Assembly (NCBI GenBank): GCA_040508515.1
Contig: JBEVMS010000129.1
Span: 1 to 17,534 of the forward strand
Direction: 5' to 3'
DNA length: 17,534 bases
Source: JBEVMS01 sp040508515
GTDB taxonomy: Bacteria; Pseudomonadota; Gammaproteobacteria; Xanthomonadales; Rhodanobacteraceae
This document shows, piece after piece, positions 1-7,677 of this stretch; positions within the stretch are counted from its first letter, which is position 1, and every line of letters starts with the position of its first letter. The position numbers and the translations under genes were made by a program. Under the pieces are notes generated by a model. That model saw nothing but the letters and a program-made list of their open reading frames with translations. It made no database searches and was not told where the DNA came from.

Positions 1-1578
1 ACGCGCCGCGGCGAAGTGCTGCGCACGGTGCCGCGCGATAACGAATCGATCAACGAGTGCTGGCTGTCCGATCGCGATCGCTACAGCCATCAAGGCCTGT
101 ACGCCGCCGACCGAGTCAGCGAGCCGCAAGTCAAGCGCAATGGCGTTTGGCAGAGCACCAGTTGGGACGACGCGCTGGGCGTCGCCGCCGAAGCGCTCAA
201 GCGCGTGCCTGGCAACGAGTTGGGCATTTTGGTGCATCCGGCCAGTTCCAACGAGGAAGGCGATCTGCTGCTGCGTTTGGCCCGTGGTTTGGGCAGCGCG
301 CATATCGATCACCGTCTGCGCCAGCTCGACTTCGCCGACCAGGCTACGGCGCGTGCGTTTGGCACGCCGGTGGCCGAATGGGCGCGCGTCAAAGCGGCGT
401 TGCTGATCGGCTCGGATCTGCGTCACGAGCTGCCGCTGCTCAATCACCGCTTGCATCAGGCGACCAAGAAGGGCGCCCAGGTATTCGCGGTCAATCCGAT
501 CGACTACGACTTCAACTACCGCTTGGCGGGTGCGTCGATCGTCGCGCCGCAAGCGATGGTCGGCGCGCTGTTGACGCTGGCCCGCGCGGTGGTGGATGGC
601 GGTGCATCGGCACCGGCCGCGCTGGCCGAGGCGATTGCCGCAGTCAGCGCCGACGACGGCGACCGGCTCGCCATCGACGCGCTCAAGAGCGGCGCGGCGG
701 CGGTGATCCTGGGCGAGGCGGCGGTGACGCATCCGCAGGCCTCGTGGCTGCGCGCGCTGGGCAAGTTCATCGCCGAGGCCACCGGCGCCGGCTACAACGA
801 GCTGCCGGTCGGCGCCAACGCGCTGGGTCTGACTCAGACCGGCGTCTTGCCGGGTAACGGCGGTCTGGATGCACGCGCGATGCTGCTACAGCCGCGCAAG
901 GGCTACGTGCTTTATGGCGTGGAGCCGCCGCACGATTTCGCCGATGGCGCCGCCACGCTGCAAGCGCTCAAGGGCGCCAGTGCCGTGGTTGCATTTGCGG
1001 CGTTTGCCAGTGATGCGCTGCGCGACGTCGCTGAGGTGATCCTGCCGATCGCGCTGCTGCCGGAGAGCGATGCCAGCCTGGTCAATGTCGATGGCATGGT
1101 TCAACAGGTCAGCGCCGGCGCCATCGCACCGGGGCAGACTCGTGCAGGTTGGAAGGTATTGCGCGCGCTGGGCGGTCAATTGCAGTTGAGCGGCTTCGAA
1201 TTCGACGATCTGACCGGGTTGCGCGCTGGTAGCGTGTCAAAGCCGCCGGTGCCGCGCGAAGGTTTGGCCGTCCGCGCTGACGTTAGCGGTCTGACGCGTG
1301 TGGCCAACTGGCCGATCTATCGCACCGATGCGGTTCTGCGTCGCGCGGGAGCACTGGCCGCGCATCCGCTCAATCGCGCGCCGGCGGTTCGACTCAATGC
1401 CGAGGAAGCGCAGCGGCAGGGCCTGACCGCGGGGGCAGGAGTCAGCATTGCCGGGCAGGTATTGCCGCTGGTGATCGATCCGGCAGTGCCCACTGGCGCG
1501 GTCTGGATCGAGGCAGCGCACTCGGCTACCGCCACGTTGCCGCCGTATGGCGCAACGATCACCTTGGGCAAGGCGTAA
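1..1578 (+). CDS. nuoG: NADH-quinone oxidoreductase subunit G, C-terminal part (5' end outside window)
   Basis: This is the C-terminal 525 residues of the large iron-sulfur subunit of complex I, which carries several FeS clusters of the electron path from NADH to quinone in the peripheral arm. The frame is open from base 1 (Thr-Arg-Arg-Gly-Glu...), so the gene begins upstream; the GTG at 16 is an internal Val, not a start. The first residues (LRTVPRDNESINECWLSDR) are the typical junction into the molybdopterin-oxidoreductase-like domain of NuoG, which fills the rest of the visible protein; in this family that domain is a relic that binds no molybdopterin. The N-terminal [2Fe-2S] and 4Fe-4S cysteine motifs lie outside the window. 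The stop is 3 bases before nuoH, so the two are cotranscribed and probably translationally coupled. The family assignment rests on this junction motif and on the nuo context. Confidence 0.95.
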   Translation, partial: TRRGEVLRTVPRDNESINECWLSDRDRYSHQGLYAADRVSEPQVKRNGVWQSTSWDDALGVAAEALKRVPGNELGILVHPASSNEEGDLLLRLARGLGSAHIDHRLRQLDFADQATARAFGTPVAEWARVKAALLIGSDLRHELPLLNHRLHQATKKGAQVFAVNPIDYDFNYRLAGASIVAPQAMVGALLTLARAVVDGGASAPAALAEAIAAVSADDGDRLAIDALKSGAAAVILGEAAVTHPQASWLRALGKFIAEATGAGYNELPVGANALGLTQTGVLPGNGGLDARAMLLQPRKGYVLYGVEPPHDFADGAATLQALKGASAVVAFAAFASDALRDVAEVILPIALLPESDASLVNVDGMVQQVSAGAIAPGQTRAGWKVLRALGGQLQLSGFEFDDLTGLRAGSVSKPPVPREGLAVRADVSGLTRVANWPIYRTDAVLRRAGALAAHPLNRAPAVRLNAEEAQRQGLTAGAGVSIAGQVLPLVIDPAVPTGAVWIEAAHSATATLPPYGATITLGKA

Positions 1579-1581
1579 ATC

Positions 1582-2610
1582 ATGGCCGCAGAGCTTTTCA
1601 ATCACCTGTTGCTGCCGATCATCTACATCCTGTGCATCGCGGTGCCGCTGATTCTGGCGGTGGCGTTTTATGTGTACTGGGAACGCAAGGTGCTCGGTTG
1701 GATGCACGTGCGAATGGGACCGAACAAGGTCGGCCCGCTGGGTTTGCTGCAAACCTTCGCCGACGTGTTCAAGCTGTTGCTGAAAGAAGTCATCCTGCCC
1801 AGCAGCGCCAACAAATTCCTGTTCTATCTGGCGCCGATGCTGGCGCTGGTGCCGGCGTTCGCGATCTGGGCGGTGATACCCTTCGGTGAAAAGATGGTGC
1901 TGGCCAACGTCAACGCCGGCCTGCTTTATTTGCTGGCGATGACCTCGATCGGCGTGTACGGCATCATCCTGGCTGGCTGGGCCTCCAATTCGCGCTACGC
2001 CTTGCTGGGCGCGATGCGTTCGGCGGCGCAGGTGATCTCCTACGAGCTGGCGATGGGCTTGTGCCTGGTCTGCGTGCTGGTGCTCGGTGGCAGCCTCAAC
2101 CTCACCGACATCGTGCACGCGCAGGCTGGCGCCAAGGGCATCTTCGACTGGTTCTGGCTGCCGTTGCTGCCGGTGTTCGTGATCTATTTCATCTCCGGCG
2201 TGGCCGAGACCAACCGCGCGCCGTTCGACGTGGCCGAGGGCGAGTCGGAAATCGTCGCCGGTCACATGGTGGAGTATTCCGGCGCGGCGTTTGCGCTGTT
2301 TTTCCTGGCCGAATACGCCAACATGATTCTGGTCAGCTTTTTGGCCTCGATCCTGTTCATGGGCGGCTGGCTGTCGCCGTTTCCGGCGAGTTGGGGATTC
2401 ATCGGCCATGGCGGCTTCATCTGGCTGTTCGCCAAGGCCTTCATGTTCGCCTTTTTGTTCCTCTGGTTTCGCGCCAGCTTTCCGCGCTACCGCTATGACC
2501 AGATCATGCGGCTGGGTTGGAAGGTTTTCATTCCCATCGCCATCGTCTGGGTGCTGGTGTCCGGCTGCATGAAGTACTTCGGCTGGGTCAGCATCGGCCC
2601 GGGAGCATAA
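1582..2610 (+). CDS. nuoH: NADH-quinone oxidoreductase subunit H (membrane, quinone-site subunit)
   Basis: NuoH sits at the joint between the peripheral and membrane arms of complex I and forms much of the quinone entry channel. The 342-residue product is highly hydrophobic with about eight membrane helices. It carries the family signatures YWERKVLGWMHVRMGPNKVG after the first helix (residues about 31-50) and FDVAEGESEIVAGHMVEYSG in the acidic cytoplasmic loop (about 215-234); the loop glutamates are implicated in coupling quinone reduction to proton movement. The ATG at 1582 follows the nuoG stop by 3 bases and leaves a complete first helix. Length is normal for the family. nuoI starts 8 bases after its stop. 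Confidence 0.97.
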   Translation: MAAELFNHLLLPIIYILCIAVPLILAVAFYVYWERKVLGWMHVRMGPNKVGPLGLLQTFADVFKLLLKEVILPSSANKFLFYLAPMLALVPAFAIWAVIPFGEKMVLANVNAGLLYLLAMTSIGVYGIILAGWASNSRYALLGAMRSAAQVISYELAMGLCLVCVLVLGGSLNLTDIVHAQAGAKGIFDWFWLPLLPVFVIYFISGVAETNRAPFDVAEGESEIVAGHMVEYSGAAFALFFLAEYANMILVSFLASILFMGGWLSPFPASWGFIGHGGFIWLFAKAFMFAFLFLWFRASFPRYRYDQIMRLGWKVFIPIAIVWVLVSGCMKYFGWVSIGPGA

Positions 2611-2618
2611 GAAATCAC

Positions 2619-3110
2619 ATGAACCGCATAGCCGCCTACTTCAAGAGCCTGCTGCTGATCGAGCTGCTCAACGGTATGAGCTTGACCTTCCGCTACATGT
2701 TCAAGCCCAAGTACACGATGCGCTACCCGATGGAGCACATCCCCCAGTCCAACCGTTTTCGCGGTCTGCATGCGCTGCGTCGCTACGCCAACGGCGAAGA
2801 GCGCTGCATCGCCTGCAAGTTGTGTGAAGCGGTGTGTCCGGCACTGGCGATCACGATTGATTCGGCGCCGCGCGAGAGCGACGGCCAGCGTCGCACCACG
2901 CGTTACGACATCGACCTGTTCAAGTGCATCTTCTGCGGTTTCTGCGAAGAGAGCTGCCCGGTCGATTCGATCGTGGAGACGCATATCCACGAGTACCACT
3001 TCGAGCACCGCGGCGAGAACGTGGTGACCAAATCGCAGCTACTGGCCATCGGCGATCGCTTCGAGTCCGAAGTGGCGGCCGCTCGCGCGCAAGACGCCGC
3101 GTACCGCTGA
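2619..3110 (+). CDS. nuoI: NADH-quinone oxidoreductase subunit I (two 4Fe-4S ferredoxin)
   Basis: NuoI is the peripheral-arm subunit that carries FeS clusters N6a and N6b and passes electrons toward N2 in NuoB. The 163-residue protein has two classic 4Fe-4S motifs: Cys63-66-69 with Cys73 (CIACKLCEAVCP) and Cys103-106-109 with Cys113 (CIFCGFCEESCP). All eight ligands are present. An amphipathic N-terminal stretch (about residues 5-28) probably anchors it on the membrane arm. The frame stays open upstream into nuoH, but the ATG at 2619, 8 bases after the nuoH stop, gives the usual family length and N-terminus. nuoJ begins 14 bases after its stop. Confidence 0.97.
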   Translation: MNRIAAYFKSLLLIELLNGMSLTFRYMFKPKYTMRYPMEHIPQSNRFRGLHALRRYANGEERCIACKLCEAVCPALAITIDSAPRESDGQRRTTRYDIDLFKCIFCGFCEESCPVDSIVETHIHEYHFEHRGENVVTKSQLLAIGDRFESEVAAARAQDAAYR

Positions 3111-3124
3111 GCGCAGGAATAACG

Positions 3125-3772
3125 ATGAATCCGCAACTGCTTCAACTCATCTGTTTCTACGTGTTCGGTATTGTCACGGTCGGCGCCGCGCTGGCGGTGA
3201 TCAGCCTGAAGAACACCGTGCACGCGGTACTGTCGCTGGTGCTGACGTTTTTCAGTACTGCCTGCATCTGGCTGTTGGCCGAGGCCGAATTTCTGGCGAT
3301 CGCGCTGATCGTGGTCTATGTCGGCGCGGTGATGGTGCTGTTCCTGTTCGTGGTGATGATGCTGGACATCAACCAGGAAAAGGTGCGCGAAGGCTTTGTC
3401 CGGTTTTTGCCGGTGGGCATCGTGGTGGCGCTGGTGATGCTGGTCGAGATGCTTGCTTTGATCGGGGTCAAGGCGATGCACGCGCAGACCATGGGCCCCG
3501 ATCCGGCCGCTACGGCCGGTTCCAATACCGCCTGGCTGGGCAAGGCTTTGTATACCCAATACCTGCTGCCGTTCGAAGTGGCGGCGCTGATCCTTACCGT
3601 GGGCGTGGTGGCGGCGGTGGCGTTGACCTTGCGCCATCGCGGCGGCGTGCGTCATCAGAGCGCCAATGAGCAGGTCCGCATCGATCCGCGCAACCGCGTC
3701 CGTCTGATCAAGATGGACGCCGAGCGCCCTGTGCCGCCGTCGGCGGCGCCGACCGAGGAGCCTTCCAAGTGA
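3125..3772 (+). CDS. nuoJ: NADH-quinone oxidoreductase subunit J
   Basis: NuoJ is a small membrane subunit next to NuoK and NuoH; it takes part in conformational coupling and the hydrophilic axis of the membrane arm. Residues 1-170 hold about five membrane helices, with the conserved segment AIALIVVYVGAVMVLFLFVV (residues 59-78) that forms the pi-bulged third helix. Residues 171-215 form a charged, Pro-rich soluble tail ending in PPSAAPTEEPSK. The whole protein is 215 residues, against about 184 in E. coli. The ATG at 3125 lies behind GCAGGA; the same frame is open upstream into nuoI but without a family-like N-terminus. The last 4 bases (GTGA) overlap the nuoK start, a sign of translational coupling. 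Confidence 0.96.
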   Translation: MNPQLLQLICFYVFGIVTVGAALAVISLKNTVHAVLSLVLTFFSTACIWLLAEAEFLAIALIVVYVGAVMVLFLFVVMMLDINQEKVREGFVRFLPVGIVVALVMLVEMLALIGVKAMHAQTMGPDPAATAGSNTAWLGKALYTQYLLPFEVAALILTVGVVAAVALTLRHRGGVRHQSANEQVRIDPRNRVRLIKMDAERPVPPSAAPTEEPSK

Positions 3773-4074
3773 TTACGCTTTCGCACTTCATCGTGCTCGG
3801 CGCGGTGCTTTTCAGCATCTCGGTGGCCGGCTTGTTCATCAACCGCAAGAACGTAATCGTGCTGTTGATGGCGATCGAGTTGATGCTGCTGGCGGTGAAC
3901 ATGAATTTCGTGGCCTTCTCGCGCTTTCTGGGCGATGTCTCCGGCCAGGTCTTCGTGTTTTTCATCCTTACCGTGGCCGCGGCGGAATCCGCCATCGGCC
4001 TGGCGATCCTGGTCTTGCTGTTCCGCAATCGCAGCACGATCAATGTCGCAGAAATCGACAGCATGAAGGGTTGA
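3769..4074 (+). CDS. nuoK: NADH-quinone oxidoreductase subunit K
   Basis: NuoK is the small three-helix antiporter-like subunit (MrpC-related) of the complex I membrane arm. The 101-residue product has the two buried glutamates that are functionally important in this family: Glu37 in LLMAIELMLLAVNMN and Glu73 in TVAAAESAIGLAI. It starts with GTG at 3769, overlapping the nuoJ stop by 4 bases (GTGA). No in-frame ATG lies early enough to preserve the first helix, so the GTG start is well supported. Length matches the family (about 100). nuoL follows after 4 bases. Confidence 0.97.
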   Translation: MITLSHFIVLGAVLFSISVAGLFINRKNVIVLLMAIELMLLAVNMNFVAFSRFLGDVSGQVFVFFILTVAAAESAIGLAILVLLFRNRSTINVAEIDSMKG

Positions 4075-4078
4075 GCAC

Positions 4079-6133
4079 ATGGGTCTTTCCTCACCACTGC
4101 TGTTGACGGTTGTGTTGGCGCCGCTGGTCGGTTGCCTGCTGGCCGGACTGTTCGGCCGCTTTATCGGACGCGTTGGCGCACACACCGTCACGATCCTGGG
4201 CGTGGGGCTCTCCTGCGCGCTGTCGTTTTATGTGCTCTACCTGGTCACCCTCGGCGGGGCACTGGTCTATAACCAGAACCTTTACACCTGGTTCGAGATT
4301 GGCCACTTCAGCGTCAGCGTCGGCTTTCTGGTCGATCGGCTGACCGCGATGATGATGGTGGTGGTCACTTTCGTATCCTTCCTGGTGCACGTTTACACCG
4401 TCGGCTACATGAAGGACGACCCTGGCTACCAGCGTTTCTTCAGCTACATCTCGCTGTTCACCTTCTCGATGTTGATGCTAGTGATGAGCAACAACTTCAT
4501 GCAGCTCTTTTTCGGCTGGGAAGCGGTGGGCTTGGTGTCGTATCTGCTGATCGGCTTCTGGTTCAAGAAGCCGACCGCGATCTACGCCAACTTGAAGGCC
4601 TTCATCGTCAATCGAGTGGGCGATTTCGGTTTCCTGCTGGGCATCGGCGCGGTGCTGTATTTCTCGGGCTCCCTGGACTACGCGCAAGTCTTCGTGACCA
4701 GTGCCAGCCTGGCCGGGCGCACGGTGGAGATCACCTCCAGCGTGCACTGGGACGCCGCCACGGTGATCAGCATCTTGCTGTTCATCGGCGCGATGGGTAA
4801 ATCGGCGCAGGTGCCGCTGCATGTGTGGCTGCCCGACTCGATGGAAGGCCCCACGCCGATTTCCGCATTGATCCACGCGGCCACCATGGTCACCGCGGGC
4901 ATCTTCATGGTGGCGCGGATGTCGCCCATATATGAGTTGTCCTCGACCGCGCTGAGCTTCGTAATGGTGATCGGCGCCACCGGTGCGCTGTTCACCGGTC
5001 TGATCGGCATCGTGCAGAACGACATCAAGCGGGTGGTGGCGTATTCCACGCTGTCGCAGCTGGGCTACATGACTGTGGCCTTGGGCGCGTCCGCCTATGC
5101 CGGCGCGGTGTTCCATCTGATGACCCACGCGTTTTTCAAGGCGCTGCTGTTCCTGGGCGCCGGCTCGGTGATCATCGCCATGCATCACGAGCAGGACATG
5201 CGCTACATGGGCGGCCTGCGCAAGTACATGCCGATCACCTGGATCAGCATGTGGATCGGTTCGCTGGCACTGTGCGGCGTGCCGTTCTTTTCCGGCTTCT
5301 ATTCGAAGGACGCGATCATCGAAGCGGTCGGCGAATCGCATCGCTGGGGCTCCGGCTACGCGTATTTCTGCGTGATGGCCGGCGCCTTCGTCACCGCGCT
5401 GTATACCTTCCGCCAGTTGTACCTGACCTTCCACGGCAAGGAGCGCTTCGTGGTGGTCGGACATCGTCATCATCATGCTCACGCTACGCATGGTGATGCC
5501 CATGCCCATGCGAACGATGCCCACCACGCGCACAAGCCCGGCGAGCTGGAGCATGCGCCGCACGAGTCGCCCTGGGTGGTCACCGTGCCGCTGATCCTGC
5601 TGGCGATCCCGTCGCTGTTGATCGGTTTTTTTACCGTGGGCCCCTTACTGTTCGGCAACTGGTTCGCCAGTGCGATCCGGGTGAACGAGGCCAACGACGT
5701 GCTGGGCGACCTGGCGCACGAGTTCCACGGTTCGCTGGCGATGGCCTTGCACGGCTTCACTCAGTTGCCGTTCTTCCTGGTGCTCACCGCGTTCGCGATC
5801 TGCACGTATATCTACCTGTTCAACCCCGCGATGGCGGGCAAGATCAAGAAGGCGCTACAGCCGATCTACACCGTGCTCGATCGCAAGTACTGGATCGACG
5901 ACGTCTACTACGCGGTGTTCGCCAAAGGCAGCGTGGCGTTGGGGCAGAAGTTCTGGAATGTCGGCGACCGCAAGCTGCTGGACGGCGGCATGGTCGGCGG
6001 CCCGGTGGCGATGATCCAGCGATTGGCGATGGTGCTGCGCAGGCTGCAATCGGGCTACCTCTATCACTACGCCTTCGCCATGATGTTCGGACTGGTCCTG
6101 CTGCTCGGCGGATACTGGCTGTTCGGGCGCTGA
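4079..6133 (+). CDS. nuoL: NADH-quinone oxidoreductase subunit L (antiporter-like proton channel)
   Basis: NuoL is the distal antiporter-like subunit of complex I, with a long lateral helix running back along the membrane arm. The 684-residue product has the expected proton-path residues: Glu148 in GWEAVGLVSYLLIGFWF and Lys241 in GAMGKSAQVPLHVWLPDSM, followed by the conserved ALIHAATMVTAGIF helix with its central His. The C-terminal part (about 580-684) fits the lateral helix and final membrane helix. Residues 462-495 form a His-rich loop with 13 His in 34 residues between two membrane segments; this makes the protein longer than E. coli NuoL (613). The ATG at 4079 is 4 bases after the nuoK stop. 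The gap to nuoM is 23 bases and carries GGGAAG as a ribosome site. Confidence 0.97.
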   Translation: MGLSSPLLLTVVLAPLVGCLLAGLFGRFIGRVGAHTVTILGVGLSCALSFYVLYLVTLGGALVYNQNLYTWFEIGHFSVSVGFLVDRLTAMMMVVVTFVSFLVHVYTVGYMKDDPGYQRFFSYISLFTFSMLMLVMSNNFMQLFFGWEAVGLVSYLLIGFWFKKPTAIYANLKAFIVNRVGDFGFLLGIGAVLYFSGSLDYAQVFVTSASLAGRTVEITSSVHWDAATVISILLFIGAMGKSAQVPLHVWLPDSMEGPTPISALIHAATMVTAGIFMVARMSPIYELSSTALSFVMVIGATGALFTGLIGIVQNDIKRVVAYSTLSQLGYMTVALGASAYAGAVFHLMTHAFFKALLFLGAGSVIIAMHHEQDMRYMGGLRKYMPITWISMWIGSLALCGVPFFSGFYSKDAIIEAVGESHRWGSGYAYFCVMAGAFVTALYTFRQLYLTFHGKERFVVVGHRHHHAHATHGDAHAHANDAHHAHKPGELEHAPHESPWVVTVPLILLAIPSLLIGFFTVGPLLFGNWFASAIRVNEANDVLGDLAHEFHGSLAMALHGFTQLPFFLVLTAFAICTYIYLFNPAMAGKIKKALQPIYTVLDRKYWIDDVYYAVFAKGSVALGQKFWNVGDRKLLDGGMVGGPVAMIQRLAMVLRRLQSGYLYHYAFAMMFGLVLLLGGYWLFGR

Positions 6134-6156
6134 GACTCTAGGGAAGCAATGTAATC

Positions 6157-7665
6157 ATGTCGAATTATCTGCTCAGCATTCTGACCTGGGTGCCCGTCCT
6201 AGGCGGCATCCTCTTGCTGATCGTGCGCGACCGACGCCCAGATCTATTGCGTTGGATCACCCTCACCATCGCCACCGCGATGTTCCTGCTGAACCTCTCG
6301 ATGTGGCCGATGATGGACCACAGCAATCCGGGGATGCAGTTCGTCGAGCACTTGTCCTGGGGCGGCCCGATCCACACCGCCTATGCGCTGGGCGTGGACG
6401 GCATTGCCTATGCGATGACCTTGCTGGTTACCTTCGGCACCATGCTGGTGGTGCTCGGCTCATGGGGTTCGATCACCTACCGGCTGCATCAGTACATGGC
6501 CTGTCTGATGATCATGGAAGGCCTGATGATCGGCTGCTTCTCGGCCACTGACGCGCTGCTGTTCTACGTGTTCTTCGAGGGCATGCTGATCCCGATGTTC
6601 CTGTTGATCGGCATCTGGGGCGGCCCCAAGCGCATTCATGCGGCACTGAAGTTTTTCATCTATACCTTTTTCGGCTCGATCATGCTGTTGACCAGCTTGA
6701 TCTACCTCTACAACAAGGCCGGCACGTTCGACATCCACACGCTGGCTCAATTGCCGTTGACGCATACCGAGCAGACCTGGTTGTTCTTCGGTTTCCTGGT
6801 GGCCTTCTCGATCAAGATACCGATGGTGCCGGTGCACACCTGGCTGCCCGATGCGCACGTCGAGGCGCCCACCGGCGCGTCGGTGGATCTGGCGATGATC
6901 ATGTTGAAGATCGGCGGTTACGGCCTGGTCCGTTTCATGCTGCCGATCGTGCCCGACGCGGCGGCCGAGTATGCCTGGCTGATGATCGTGCTGAGCCTGG
7001 TCGCCATCGTTTACATCGGTTTCGTGGCGCTAGTACAGGAGGACATGAAGCGCGTCATGGCCTACTCGTCGGTGGCGCACATGGGCTTCGTCACACTAGG
7101 CATCTTCGTGTCGGTGTTGCTGGTACGTCGCGGCGGCAATATCGATATCGCCTTGATCGGCATGCAGGGCGCGATGGTGCAGATGTTGTCGCACGGCTTT
7201 ATTTCCGGCGCGATGTTCACCTGTGTGGGCATGCTGTACGACCGCATGCACACCCGCATGATCAAAGACTACGGCGGCGTCATCAACGTGATGCCCTGGT
7301 TCGGGCTGTTTTTCGTGCTGTTCGCGATGGCCAACTCCGGCCTCCCAGGCACCAGTGGCTTCGTCGGCGAGTTCCTGGTGATCCTCTCCAGCTTCAGCGC
7401 CAGCCCGTGGATCGCGCTGTTTGCCGCCTTCACCGTGATCATCAGCGCGGCGTACATGCTGTGGATGGTCAAGCGCGTGTTGTGGGGCGAGATCGGCAAT
7501 TCGCACGTCGCGGAAATGAAAGACCTCGACGTGCGCGAGTGGCTCACGCTCAGTGCGTTCGCCGGCGCCGTATTGATCGCGGGCGTTTGGCCGCATCCAT
7601 TCATCCATTTGATGGATGCCTCGGTCACCCAGCTGGTCCAGCAGATCGGCATCCACAAGATTTGA
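6157..7665 (+). CDS. nuoM: NADH-quinone oxidoreductase subunit M (antiporter-like proton channel)
   Basis: NuoM is the middle antiporter-like subunit of the complex I membrane arm. The 502-residue protein has about fourteen membrane helices and the key charged residues: Glu141 in FYVFFEGMLIPMFLLIG, Lys220 in FSIKIPMVPVHTWLPDAH, and the following ASVDLAMIMLKIGGYG helix. GLPGTSGFVGEFLV near the C-terminal third is also typical. The ATG at 6157 has GGGAAG about 10 bases upstream and gives a full first helix (YLLSILTWVPVLGGILLLIV). Length is normal for the family (509 in E. coli). The stop TGA shares bases with, or directly adjoins, the start region of nuoN. Confidence 0.97.
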   Translation: MSNYLLSILTWVPVLGGILLLIVRDRRPDLLRWITLTIATAMFLLNLSMWPMMDHSNPGMQFVEHLSWGGPIHTAYALGVDGIAYAMTLLVTFGTMLVVLGSWGSITYRLHQYMACLMIMEGLMIGCFSATDALLFYVFFEGMLIPMFLLIGIWGGPKRIHAALKFFIYTFFGSIMLLTSLIYLYNKAGTFDIHTLAQLPLTHTEQTWLFFGFLVAFSIKIPMVPVHTWLPDAHVEAPTGASVDLAMIMLKIGGYGLVRFMLPIVPDAAAEYAWLMIVLSLVAIVYIGFVALVQEDMKRVMAYSSVAHMGFVTLGIFVSVLLVRRGGNIDIALIGMQGAMVQMLSHGFISGAMFTCVGMLYDRMHTRMIKDYGGVINVMPWFGLFFVLFAMANSGLPGTSGFVGEFLVILSSFSASPWIALFAAFTVIISAAYMLWMVKRVLWGEIGNSHVAEMKDLDVREWLTLSAFAGAVLIAGVWPHPFIHLMDASVTQLVQQIGIHKI

Positions 7666-7677
7666 GTGACATCGACC

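Noticed and set aside
1237..2409. 390-codon minus-strand open frame opposite nuoG-nuoH
   Set aside because: Shadow of confirmed nuo genes, dominated by Arg, Gln, His and Asp, no known motif.
4478..5563. 361-codon minus-strand open frame opposite nuoL
   Set aside because: Shadow of nuoL, with a His/Asp/Arg-rich translation typical of antisense reading of a hydrophobic membrane gene.
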